From Polyodon spathula (Eukaryota > Chordata > Actinopteri > Acipenseriformes > Polyodontidae): a stretch of 64,000 nt of DNA. Location: positions 66,164,645 through 66,228,644 of the forward strand of contig NC_054537.1 of assembly GCF_017654505.1 (NCBI RefSeq). Reading direction: 5' to 3'. Numbering within the stretch: position 1 is the stretch's first letter; each line of letters begins with the position of its first letter. Made by a program: the position numbers and the translations under genes. The notes beneath the pieces are model-generated. The model did no database searches. It saw only the letters and a list, made by a program, of their open reading frames with translations, and was not told where the DNA came from. Positions 48,773-60,700 of this stretch are shown in pieces.

Positions 48773-49757
48773 TGTGACAGGATGGCTGAGTAGTGACATA
48801 CCCAGACCAGGAAGCTGACAGAGACACAGATAGGCAGGTACTTGTGGTAGAGTCCTACGTGGGTCCTATCTTTACGACCCTCTTCTGACCCGAACCCCCT
48901 ACTACAGGACCCGACCCGAATCCGCAACCCCCTGCAACACCGCCTTCCTACCCACAACCAGACCCACCTTGCTTTAATAAGATCTGCAACCTGCCCCGAA
49001 CCTGCAAGTGTTTGTCTTTTACCTACTGCCTATGTAAACTGACTCTCACGCGCTCACATTCACACATAGGTCTCTACCAGTAGTCTGGATATATTTTAAC
49101 ATTATAACTAACTAGCTCTATTTACTTTACCATAAAATACCTATTCCTTTCATGCCACCAGCTGAAAGGGAGTTACACCTGTGCTTTCGCAGAGATGTAC
49201 CAGTTTTGTGGCTGTCGTTCATAAAAAAACATGACATCGCCTCTTGCTTTAGTGCAGGAAATACCAGTACATTTACCTTCTAATATGTTATAAAAATCAA
49301 ATAATTAAACAAAAACAATGCTCACTAAGTAAAAATAAAAAGGTTTAGCAAAACAATTACTAACACAAACACCAAACAAATACCGTGCAGGTCTGCAATT
49401 GCTTTCTTTCTGTTTTGCTTTTACGTTCTCTCCAACAGCCACTCTCATTCCTCCTTTCATCCTGAACACAGAAAAACACCAGATTAAATACATGTGCACC
49501 AAACAATAATTACAACACTCACAATAACTCAATAAAAGGCTCCAGCCACATTATCAAATGCTTTTGGCAGGGATAGGAATTAACTCCATCCCTACCAACT
49601 GCCACCAACACTCAAACCAACCAAACAATATGTTTCTTCTTCTTTTTTTAATCATAATAATACATTGTAACAGCACAAAATACATTTAAATCAACAAATC
49701 ATACTAACCACGCCGCACAATACATTTTTCACAAGCAGGGCTTTCTACCCTGCCACA
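48773..49757 (-). mobile_element. Solo LTR, family B, minus strand
   Basis: Outer ends TGTGACAG (48773) and CTGCCACA (49757) are inverted. Near the left end are CCAGACCAGGAAGCTGACAG words shared with 63239. On the minus strand, TATTTAATCTGG near 49487 is in the place of a TATA box and is followed by the GGAATGAGAGTGGC leader. CC-rich sequence at 48870-48990 is an extra diverged block, making this LTR longer (985 bp) than its relatives. Flanks CACCG and CAGCA do not match well. Confidence 0.75.
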
Positions 49758-49860
49758 CAGCACTGTGCAGTAAACCGGGAAAATGCACTCCCAATATAAC
49801 ACTTAAATGGGGGAAATTTAATGATGCAGCATTGTTAAAGGTTTTTAATTTTGGAATTAG

Positions 49861-51452
49861 AACATAAGAACATAAGAACATTAGACAGTTTACAAACGAG
49901 AGGAGGCCATTTGGCCCATCTTGCTCGTTTGGCTGTTAGTAGCTTATTGATCCCAGAATCTCATCAAGCAGCTTCTTGAAGGATCCCAGCGTGTCAGCTT
50001 CAACAACATTACTGGGGAGTTGATTCCAGACCCTCACAATTCTCTGTGTAAAAAAGTGCCTCCTATTTTCTGTTCTGAATGCCCCTTTGTCTAATCTCCA
50101 TTTGTGACCCCTGGTCCTTGTTTCTTTTTTCAGGTCAAAAAAGTCCCTTGGGTCGACATTGTCAATACCTTTTAGAATTTTGAATGCTTGAATCATACTG
50201 CCGTGTAGTCTTCTTTGTTCAAGACTGAACAGATTCAATTCTTTTGGCCTGTCTGCATATGACATGCCTTTTAAGCCCGGAATAATCCTGGTCGCTCTTC
50301 TTTGCACTCTTTCTAGAGCAGCAATATCTTTTTTATAGCGAGGTGACCAGAACTGCACACAATATTCAAGATGAGGTCTTACTAGTGCATTGTACAGTTT
50401 TAACATTACTTCCCTTGATTTAAATTCAACACTTTTTACAATGTATCCGAGCATCTTGTTAGCCTTTTTTATAGCTTCCCCACATTGTCTAGATGAAGAC
50501 ATTTCTGAGTCAACAAAAACTCCTAGGTATTTTTCATAGATTCCTTCTCCAATTTCAGTATCTCCCATATGATATTTATAATGTACATTTTTATTTCCTG
50601 CATGCAGTACCTTACACTTTTCTCTATTAAATGTCATTTGCTATGTGTCTGCCCAGTTCTGAATCTTGTCTAGATCATTTTGAATGACCTTTGCTGCTGC
50701 AACAGTGTTTGCCACTCCTCCTACTTTTGTGTCGTCTGCAAATTTAACAAGTTTGCTTACTATACCAGAATCTAAATCATTAATGTAGATTAGGAATAGC
50801 AGAGGATCTAATACTGATCCCTGTGGTACACCAATGGTTACCACACTCCATTCTGAGGTTTTTCCTCTAATCAGTACTTTCTGTTTTCTACATGTTAACC
50901 ACTCCCTAATCCATGTACATGTGTTTCCTTTAATCCCAACTGTGTTCAGTTTGAGAATTAATCTCTTGTGCGGGACTTTGTCAAAAGCTTTCTGGAAATC
51001 TAAATAAACCATGTCATATGCTTTGCAATTATCCATTATCGATGTTGCATCCTCAAAAAAATCAAGCAAGTTAGTTAGACACGATCTCCCTTTCCTAAAA
51101 TCATGTTAACCCTGTTACCATATAGGTAATTTTCCATGTTGGATCTTATTATAGTTTCCATAAATTTGCATATAATAGAAGTCAGGCTTACTGGTCTGTA
51201 GTTACCTGGTTCAGTTTTGTTTCCCTTTTTGTGGATCGGTATTACGTTTGCAATTTTCCAGTCTGTCGGTACCACCCCTGTGTCAAGAGACTGCTGCATG
51301 ATCTTGGTTAGCATTTTGTAAATTACTTCTTTCATTTCTTTGAGTACTACTGGGAGGATCTCATCCGGCCGAGGGGGTTTGTTTATTTTAAGATCTCCTA
51401 GTCCCTTTAACACTTCTGCCTCAGTTATGCTAAAGTTGAATATTGAATACAC
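49861..51452 (-). mobile_element. CR1-like LINE, 5'-truncated, about 1.6 kb
   Basis: The 3' end, at the left, carries three 8-base units (AACATAAG, AACATAAG, AACATTAG; i.e. TTCTTATG on the coding strand). The GCCAAATGGCCTCCTC word follows and the coding part begins at 49936. The 5' truncation lies at or a little beyond 51452. The tail architecture and the RT sequence both point to the CR1 group. Confidence 0.88.
49936..51452 (-). pseudogene. CR1-like reverse transcriptase (ORF2 part), frameshifted
   Basis: Three consecutive frames cover about 500 codons. The first (51452-51075) has ITEAEVLKGLGDLKINK, then WKIANVIPIHKKGNKTEPGN and YRPVSLTSIICK, the RT fingers. The second (51069-50641) has VYLDFQKAFDKVPHKRLI, the palm GVPQGSVLDPLLFLIYINDL and the catalytic box KFADDTKVGG. 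The third (50637-49936) carries NREKCKVLHAG, LGVFVDSEMS, LVRPHLEYCVQFWSP, LERVQRRATRIIPGLK and the C-terminal RRHFFTQRIVRVWNQLPS. Shifts lie near 51070 and 50640. The endonuclease domain is absent. Enzymatically the ADD is intact but the protein cannot be made. Confidence 0.9.
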
Positions 51453-51734
51453 TTAAGCGGGATATACACTTAAACGATACAGACTTAAGTGGGGTAGACT
51501 GTAGTAGTATATTACCATGATGACTATGAAAAGTAATGGTTCATTACTTAGTAATGTGTTCTACTCTTTATAGTATTAATAAGAATTTCTTGCATATATA
51601 CATTTTTTTGGGTAAATGTATCTTTATATCTAGAAAGTAATGTCACAATATCTCAAGTTGTATCATTAGTCAAATTACTGATGTAACAGTCAACATTTTT
51701 ATAGTTGGGCAATAAAACAGCATAAGAGGCACAA
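51453..51734. other. Short non-coding stretch
   Basis: CACTTAAG/CTTAAGTG words near 51450-51495 recall those at 1.8 kb, but no structure could be built from them. Confidence 0.4.
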
Positions 51735-51763
51735 GGTTAGGGTTACGTTTAGGGTTAGGGTTA
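51735..51763 (+). repeat. Short telomere-like TTAGGG tract
   Basis: GGTTAGGGTTACGTTTAGGG then TTAGGGTTA: about five TTAGGG-type units, one of them altered. Confidence 0.75.
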
Positions 51764-51796
51764 AGTATGGACTGGTTTGACAGTAAAGAATAATGT

Positions 51797-51798
51797 GT

Positions 51799-51834
<36 letters not shown>

Positions 51835-51835
51835 A
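51797..51835 (+). repeat. (GA)n microsatellite
   Basis: About 18 GA units with one AAA interruption. Confidence 0.9.
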
Positions 51836-54082
51836 TCCACTGAATAGCTTTAGTTTGGGTGTTGTTTTGTAGTGTTTGAAGTGTTTTGTTTAAAATCTTT
51901 TGTTTATTCCTCTTTGTTTTGGAAAACTACAAGTGCGCAAGAAGCGCTTAAACAGCGGTTCTGAGTCTGGGTACTAATTCATGGGCATACGCAGACCAAC
52001 CTTGACCTGTGGGACGCTACACCACAAGTAATTGCAACACAAGAAACCTTGAAATAACAATAATGAATGAAGTCCAAGTTTCTTTATTTGCTACATTTGT
52101 ATAAACAATTTTAGATGCAGACATTATGTTTTTAGTGTTTTTCTTTGTCAATTTCTTGGGGAAAATCTAATGATGCCATTCACTTTGATTTGTGACCTGA
52201 CTACCATATTAGAGTTAATGCATTTTTGGTAATTTACAAGTTGGTTTTATATGCGATACACAACTGTATTTGGTGATAGTTTTGAAATTTAAATTTGATG
52301 GTGGGTCAAATCCCAAATCACCTCTGCTGTGACACTAATATTCCGAACATAGTTGTTTATAAAAGGCCCTCCTAGATTCTGGCGTAACAAACCCAGGGCT
52401 TTAACACTAGACTGGACACATTTATAGGCATACCTAGAACAACCATGACTGGTTAATTTCACCGGTGTATTAAAAACAACATATATATTATAATGAAAGG
52501 ACCAACAATTTAATATAAGTCATAGTTTTATTCAGGATCGTCATATAAAGCATTTACACAACCAAAACATTGTAAATAAACAGACATTGTAACAGAAATA
52601 TGTTTATACAGACATATTACATAACGCGCATCCTCAAAAAAAATGTAAAAAATTAAATAAACACATATTTGAAAATGCATTTGTTGTACTGTACATACTG
52701 GGTTTATGTTGCCTACATAACAAAGTGCATATACGCAACCAAAGCTATGCATTTATATATCGAATTTAGATGAATAAATAAACATTTGAACAATCGTTTA
52801 CAAAGTCTAAGTGCTGGCACAAGTCACACAGCTATCAACAGTAACCCAGGCTTCTGGCACCAAATACTCCAGGGGAATATACAAGTACAATGACAGCTTC
52901 TAATTCCTCCAAAAGCATTGACCAAGGATCATCTTGGTGATACTTCTGCAAACCCAGTCTGCTTCAGAGCAGATTAGTCATTGTCTGTCTCTGTTGCATC
53001 ACAGTTCTGGTTTGGTTATATTTGCAGTAATTCCAAACACTGCTTTGCTGTCCAGCTGGAGCAGCACAATAGATCACAGCTTATAGTGTACTGAATGGGT
53101 CATTTCAGTTGCCGGAGAGGAACCTTTTTAACCAATTTATCTGTTGTGGAACCCTTGTAGTAGCGCCTAATGGAAAAAATATCACATTTACACAGGGAGA
53201 ATAAATTACTTTAATTTGTTTGTGTTTTCTCCGAATGCAAAAGATTGAGTTGTTGAGAGAAAAAAAATGCACTTAAATATTTCACTTGAAATTGTATGTA
53301 TGTAAATTGTAGAAAGTCACTCATAAATGATAAGATGTTGAGTTCTTAATTAGATTTTAGGGAGCAAAAAAACAAAAATTGAATGTAAAAAAATATATAT
53401 TGAAATAGCTTGTGGATGGTTTAAATTGTATTGGAAGAACATCTTAAAGATTAACCAATGTTTTGCTTACAGCTCCACATTGTAAGAGTAAATTGTTTTC
53501 CACTGTAAATGCTAGGCATAGGAACATTAGTTCTCCCACATGTCCCTGTTCTATAACTCCGAAATGTCATAGTGATGCAGTAGCTTCACCACAAGTGGTG
53601 TTAAATCTGTTTTTTCTTGTTTGCCCGTTGAAGCGTGTTGTGTTCAGCAGTCCCTGACAAGCTGGCTTGTTTTAAGAGCTTAATTCACTTTTTGTCAGAT
53701 TAACAACCTTTCTTTCTTCCACTTCCATTATTTCTTAGAGTTTCACAGATTGCAGTATATGTGGTCTGTCTTGTGAATACAGTATGTCTTATTTCAACTC
53801 TGTAATTATTTTACAGTAGTAACCAGGCAAATTGCCAATAGGATACATTTCATGTTAATATGGTGAATATTGTGTGGTTCTATTATTCATCCACTATTTA
53901 CATTGGTATGTTTAGTAGTAGCACATATATTGCAGTAATGCAGGACTTTTTAGTTTTTTCGCAGCATCTTACATATAAAGAAGATGCAATACTGAAAACA
54001 GTGAATTAGTGAAGGACTGATACAGTATAGCACATGTACAATCTACTGTCAAAATGGCCTTACCATGTTTATATTGTATGTA
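51836..54082. other. Non-coding stretch
   Basis: No gene or classified repeat seen. Confidence 0.6.
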
Positions 54083-54350
54083 TGTGACAGAGACATGATT
54101 CTTGGTGATACATCTCCCTCCTGACCTGTGAGGGTGTATATAAATGGAACAATACCCTGGATTGGATGTCCAGACAATTAATTTCCAGGGTTAGGTGGAA
54201 GTCGGCCATCTAGAAAGGGAGCTATGGTACAACAAGTCATCGACCCGGAAGGGAAGTGCTGTGGCAGCCACGGATTGGAGGAGCGGTTGCAATCGTAGTG
54301 AGGTGATCTGTTCCTTTGTATGGTTAACACTGAACCAGAAGGAGAATGTA
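54083..54350 (+). mobile_element. Truncated LTR, family A, leading into gag
   Basis: TGTGACAGAGACATGATTCT, CTCCCTCCTGACCTGTGAGG, CCAGGGTTAGGTGG and CTAGAAAGGGAGC match family A. The match stops near ACCAGAAGGAG, in the region just after the promoter. From there on the sequence is not LTR but leads to a gag frame. Confidence 0.75.
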
Positions 54351-54453
54351 ACTGTTATCGTGAGAGTAGAGATGGAGAGAGGAAAGGTACACCCTGCTGA
54401 TCGAGAGAGTCAGTCTTACATTACCATCCAGTGTACCAGCAGGATCCGTGGTG

Positions 54454-54877
54454 ATGGCCCCAAAGGCAAGGGCACAAAAGATGATGGCGGATGATGACCG
54501 GGAAGCTTACCTGGTCGCCTTTGAGCAACTGGCTAACACCGCATTATGGCCAAAGGAGTTCTGGGCGAGACAGCTGGGACTCTGACTGATCAGGGAGGCT
54601 CAGGCAGCCTACCAGGCAGTGATGGATGTCGAAGCCGCCCAGTACGACCTGGTAAACAAGACATTCTGCGCTTTCTCAACATCATCAGGAAACACACCAG
54701 GTATGGTTTAAGAAGTACCAGAGTTCCCCGGATACACATCCCAGGGTTGTCGCACAGAAATTGTGTGACCACATTGTACACTGGCTAGACCCCATCCAGA
54801 AGACAAGCTTACAGATGGATGAGGCTATAGTAGTGGAGCAGTTTTGCTATGTGGGAGAGAAGGGGAGGGAAGAATAA
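54454..54877 (+). pseudogene. Gypsy-type gag with SCAN-like capsid segment, broken
   Basis: The ATG at 54454 reads MAPKARAQKMMADDDREAYL then VAFEQLANTALWPKEFWARQ, the DDPEAYL-x-x-FE...W-P-x-x-W-A start of the SCAN-like capsid domain in fish Gypsy (Gmr1-like) gags. A TGA follows LGL, then REAQAAYQAVMDVEAAQYDL continues in the same frame. After a frameshift, KLCDHIVHWLDPIQKTSLQM and EAIVVEQFCYV close the domain. Gag would form the retrotransposon particle. Later zinc knuckle and pol are missing, and a TAA ends the frame at 54877. Its position just after a family A LTR suggests that family belongs to this Gypsy group. Confidence 0.75.
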
Positions 54878-56986
54878 TAAACACAAATTAATACAGGGGA
54901 CAAAATAATGAAATCCTTGTATTTATTTTTTAGTTTAGCTCTCATTTTTGATTTTGTTTATTATTCTTCAGTTCATTTGAGCCTCAAAGAATGCATCATC
55001 CAGCTTTTCACTGGAAGCCTCACTTGAACTGGCTGTGAGCCGCAAGTGGCTCGGCCACCTCTGTATAGTAGATACACAATTGTATTCTATGATTCTCTCG
55101 ATAAAGTTCCAGTGTGTTATATCCGAACTGCATATATTCAATAACAAAATAATATATACTCACAAATGTAGTTGGTTCATTTTGCAGTACTGTATTCTTC
55201 CTTTTCAGTCCTGAAGAGGTGATCTATCAGGAGCAGTCTCCATCTGTCTGCTGTATCCTGATCCTGAGGTCGGGAGTCATGTTCGGTGGTCAGGTGTTTC
55301 ACTGCAGTCTGGTCTTTTAGAAGAAAAAGTCAACAAACGATCTCCTGACTGGCTCGCCAATGATGTATTTTTTTTAAAAGTAGTGAATCGTTGTTTCTTG
55401 ATGAAATAAATGCACAGTCCTTTTCTTCAGATATGTTACTTTAAGCAAAATGGTACAGATAACACTTTCATTTGCAAACTGCACAGTGCAAATCTTAAGT
55501 TCAAAACATAACATAACAAAATAATATAATGCAGTACTGTAGGTTTGATCCTCTAGGACTTTCTCGATCAACATGTCTCCAATACTAGTCTTAATGAATG
55601 AGAGAAGTGAGCTGAGCTGAGTGCACCTTGATTAAGTAGTCACTGACCTCAGCCCCCCTCCTTTCTTCTCTTTGTGGGTTCAATCATCCCAGGCAACCCC
55701 CTGTGGAGAGTCTTATGCACGCGTTGTAAAGAAATACTGGTTCTGGCTCACACTGCCTAAGGTGGTGTTATCTTTGTGGGCCTTTGTTCCCTTATTCTGT
55801 CTAGGATGGTGTTATCTTGGTGTGGCCCTTTGTTCCTTTATCCTTAACCTATGTTATCTCTTGAGCACATGGGTTCCTCCAACAATTGTGATGGTGTTTA
55901 TTCCAACAATCAGATGGTCATCATCAGTACAATGAAATGCAATCTTGCAATCTTGCATTTACCAGTTACTGTACCTCCTCTGATAATCTCCTTTTAAAAG
56001 TAACAGTGTACAAACCTGCAAACACGTGTATCTTATATTGCATTTAAACTTCTTTCCATGTTATCGAACACAGCGATACAATCTTTTTTGGCATTTACAT
56101 TTCACAGTACTTCATGTTTACAAATCTCATATGACATAGCCCTTGATTATGCTGCCCAAGAAGGATGCTCAAATTTCTAGTTGTTGTTGTTGTTGAATAT
56201 GGTGAAATACAGGTTTAAGCTGCAGCAGGAGTTTCATACTTTTGATTGTCACGTTCCCCCTTCCAGACCTATTGACTGACTGTGTACACCTAGCATATGG
56301 GTTTATATTTTAATGTTATTTTAATAAATGCTGTCATACTACACATACACAATAATACATACACTATAAATGTCTGTAATAATTTAATTAGCATTTCTGA
56401 TTTTCAGTTTTAACCAGTAAAATTCAATAAAACACCACTGATACAAAAATAAATAAATAGGTGTATAATGAACACGGGAAAAACAACGGAAATGGTTACT
56501 CAATTCATGTTGACTTCATCATCACTTTCCCACTTAAAAAACAAAAACAAACTACCTTTCCCGGTGCAGCTGTGCAATATCCCTCGATCCTTCCTGACTT
56601 GTATATCTGTCATTGTTTTGTTCTGAATACCTTAAACCCAATTAGAGGCTTGTTCACTGAATTTTTTGTATTACAGTAAAGATACGGAGAATTTCAAACA
56701 GAATTGCAAATTGTGGTGAAACGTAAAAATGCCTACACACAAAAACCACAGGAGAATGTGCCCGTGACTTTGGATTTTGTTGTGGAAGACAGCAAAGGAA
56801 AGAAGGTACAACTTAAGTGTACTGTCGAGTTACTACTATTGTGACAGAAAAACAAAATGGCCAAGCATTTTGGAAAGTAACCGAAAACAATAAATTCATA
56901 CAGTATATAAAAAAAGAAAGCCCAGAAAAAAAAAAAGATTTATATAAAACTTGAAAATAGCTAAAAATAAGCACCAAAATATGTAA
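54878..56986. other. Non-coding stretch
   Basis: No gene or matched repeat. A TGTGACAG word at 56840 has no LTR attached that could be recognised. Confidence 0.55.
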
Positions 56987-56991
56987 CTAAT

Positions 56992-57718
56992 TCTGGCAAT
57001 TTGGCCGGTGATTGTGAACAGGTGTAGAGGTGAAGCAGTGCAGAAGAAATCACAAACAGCTGTAGTCCAGTAGGAAACGTGGGTTTTAATTATAATCCGG
57101 GTCTGGTGACCAACAAAAGAAAAACGCTCCGGCAATACACAACAATGTGTAATGCGCGGAGCCAAACAAATGGGTTTACAGTCCCAAACAATAAACGTTA
57201 TCTGCCCTACAATATTAAAACACGGTTACCAGTCCCGGGTGTGTGTAGTAGTGCTCGTGGTGGGTGATAACAGGGTATTTGGTGACAGTTCGTGCAGTGC
57301 AGTTCTGGCTTGTGCTGGCCCAAAGAGTGACTTAGCTCTGGAATGTGTTTAGCCGTCTAGTGATACAATAACCAAGACAATTATTAACACTCAAAACAAA
57401 TAAACACTCACGAATATCGACAGTTTCTACTGCAGCTCTCAGTCCTTCCAGGTTTACATATACCCAAGCAAAGGAAAAGATTAGCGTTTCTCTGGCCCCT
57501 TTAATGTTACCCTACGTGATCCCTTGGTAAATGATTCCAGCTGTGTCTATAGCTTGCAGCTGCTACCTCGTTTACCTTCCGGGTCAATACGTTTCTGCAA
57601 CAGGGTCTCGCTTCCATCCAGGCTGACCGACTTCCCGACCTTGGAAACTAACTGTCAGGACAGCCCGTCCAGATCAAGAGGGAGATTTACAACCAGAACT
57701 CATTGTATTTCTGTCATA
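56992..57718 (-). mobile_element. Solo LTR, family A, minus strand, TSD CTAAT
   Basis: Inverted family A copy. Its 3' end is TCTGGCAATTTGGCC at 56992 and its 5' end ...TTTCTGTCATA at 57718; each end has one or two point changes from TGTGGCA/TGTCACA. The direct repeat CTAAT flanks it at 56987-56991 and 57719-57723. Internal words GATCCCTTGGTAAA, GGTGACCAACA and GGAGATTTACAACCAG match the other copies. Length 727 bp, no coding region. Confidence 0.9.
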
Positions 57719-57723
57719 CTAAT

Positions 57724-60700
57724 AAAAAACAAAAAATGGAAGTCCTAAATATAATATATAATTCACATTGTACGGTGATTGGTGATAAGGGCTCTGTACG
57801 TCATTGCCTCTGTTTATCTTTGTTCTCATTGGTACCTCTCACAGTTTTGCTTTAAACTTGTGTGCAGTGAAACCAAGTGTCCAGTAGCTGCCTAATTGTC
57901 TTCCATGGCAAAGCCTCTCTTTTTTTTCTGAAACTAAATAGCGTCACACGCCATTTCATGCCAGAAATTAAAATTAATTCTCAATGAAGTTTAAAGCTTT
58001 GAGTCGACAAGTCTTATGAGAATGCAACCCCCCCCCCCCCCCCCCCAAAAAAAAAAAACCCAAAACCTCTGTGCTAAACCAGATCCTAAATAATGTGACC
58101 TTGCTATTTTTGTCTGACCTGGCTATAAATCATGACTTACAATGTGACTCTCAAACAAGTCAATCCACATCATTGTACCTTTACTGCTTTCGATGGTAAA
58201 TCTGTCTGCAGTCCCCACGGTAAATAGATTGCAGCATCTCATTGTGCTAATCAAGCATGTAAAATATAGCAAAAGTATCTCTGGATGTCGCAAAGCATAT
58301 CACTGTGAAATAATAATTTCATATCTCTGTAGACATGTTTCTTTTTTTTTAATCAAATGTCAGGGTGTGTGTCAAGGGTGTAAATGGAAATTTATTTTCA
58401 GGGCATTGTAATGCAGTTAAGAGTGAAATGCAGTGATGACAAACCATATAGATATGTCCAGGAACTCTTTAAAAGTGCTGAGTTAATGTTCTATTGAGCA
58501 ATATGATTTAAAAAGGGATATAACTAAAATAACTATTGGTACAGTGTATCAGTAGTATGTGATATTACCAATACACTGCATCAATGAACACACACTATAG
58601 GCATAGTTCCCAATGCCAATCAAATGCTTTGGGTAGTAACCCTCAAGTGATCTGTCCAGAGTCCTGAAAAGGATGACATGCTCAAAACTGCTGAATTCAA
58701 TTATAGTTATAACAAGTTAATGAGAAAACTAGATATGTTAAAATTGTTAATTTAGCAAAAAGCTAAATAAATAAACTATGTATGCATAAATAAATGCGTG
58801 TGTATTTAAACAAGTAAAAAGTGTCAATTGTAAAGTGGGCACCTCTCAAATGTTAAATCTATCAAATCTATTGGCGTGCTGAAAAGAGGCTCGAGGAGCA
58901 TAATAATTAGGTAACATGTGAATAGCAGAATTAATTTATATTGATAATATTGTATTTATTTTTTTGTGATGATTATGTATTACTATGTTTGAAAAAGCAC
59001 AATCTCACTGTTTTCTAATCACAGACTGGCATCAACACCAACTCAAAGCGTGTGCAGTCACACCTCTCTTAATTAAAATTGATTTTAAATGCTGTTGAAA
59101 CCGATCTGAATCTTGCTCTTAGGATACAGTAGTCTACGATAAGATAAAGTCGAGACATTTATATTCCATGTAGGACCATAATTGAAATGCAGCTTAATGT
59201 GATAAAAACACAACAGCTGTATTATTCAGATATGAAGAGTGGGAGAATGGACTTGACATGGTCATTTTTATGCGTAGTACGTGACCTTGCGAGGACTTGC
59301 TAGTGAATAATGGAAAACCTTGCTACCTGTTTCGCAGTTTTATATTTTGATGATCTCTGCAGAGGTATTATTTCTGAGTTATCACATCTTTATACAACAT
59401 AAATGAAAATCTATTGAGAGTTTATTTTTGGTTTTTAACATCTAAGGTGAAAAATGTTTTTCTCTCTCCAGATCACATGTAAGACTTTCCACAGAGCAGT
59501 TAAAAGGTTTTCCAGATACGGATAAAGCCAGTTGATCAGATAGTACAATAACACTGTGTGGCACTGCAGAGTTCCTCTGGGTACCTATGCAATTAAATGG
59601 TATTCATGGTGACAAATAATGCACTTTTCCAGAACAGACACTTCTGAGTTAAGGTTAAAAAACACATATAGTGACTTTTGTCAGTGGAACAGGGCCAGGG
59701 GAAATTGAAGATTGGCTGGTTTTAGATATGGGATAAATGTATGTACTTATGTAGGCTCAGAAGATAGAAGGAATGTAAGAATTCAAAATTAATTAAAAAC
59801 AGCTGCTGAAGGGAAATCATCAACCATAGCAGCTTTGCAGCTAGATGGAAAGGATGCTTATCTAAGGTTAAGGATCTTTTTGAAAGAGAATTTGTATCTG
59901 GATGGAAGGTGTAACAGTGACAGAAATGAATTACATGAGATTAAGGCAAATACAGATCAATGTGCCTTATGAGCCTTAAAAACATAAAAGAGAGATTCAT
60001 AATCAATAAAGACATCATTGCATAGTTCTAGTTGCTAATATTTGGCCTTCCAGAGAGTTGCTGCATGCATATATACTTACTTTAGCATAACAGTAGACAT
60101 AGTCCAGTCAATAGATAAATGAATGGAAACTGAAAGAGACAAGGGATTCCTTTTTTATAATATTATAGATAAGCTGTGAGTTCAGTAAGAAAAAGATGCA
60201 AACCACAATGAGTTTTTAAAGAGCTCGGGTGTCATTTAAATACAGCTGAAGTCACCTATATATTGAAAGCACAGGCAGAATGCTTCAGAAGCACACTGCT
60301 GTAATAAATCGTGTTCTTACAGCACTGATGTCACAAGCACAAAAAGAACATCACAAGGAGGAGTCAGATTTCAGTAAGAGCAACAGCACAGTATGCTGCC
60401 AGGGTACATGATAATCAGGCAAGGATTGTGTTGAGGATAAGACAGTGTATAATCAACCTGGCTGCAGAGCTGTAATGATCACACTGAATGCTGGATGGAT
60501 TGGGAAAGAGAATGTAGAATGAAAGTTTCCAATTCTGCATGTCAGCACATGTTGGAGCTAAAGTGGAAACTCAAAACAGTGGAATTGTGTCTGTTTGATT
60601 AATGGGGAACAGTATGTATTTCGGTAAGTATTACTCACACTGAATTAACTGTGCCTGAAAGACTGAGCTGAAGTGTTGTTAAGGACATTTTCAGTTTTCA

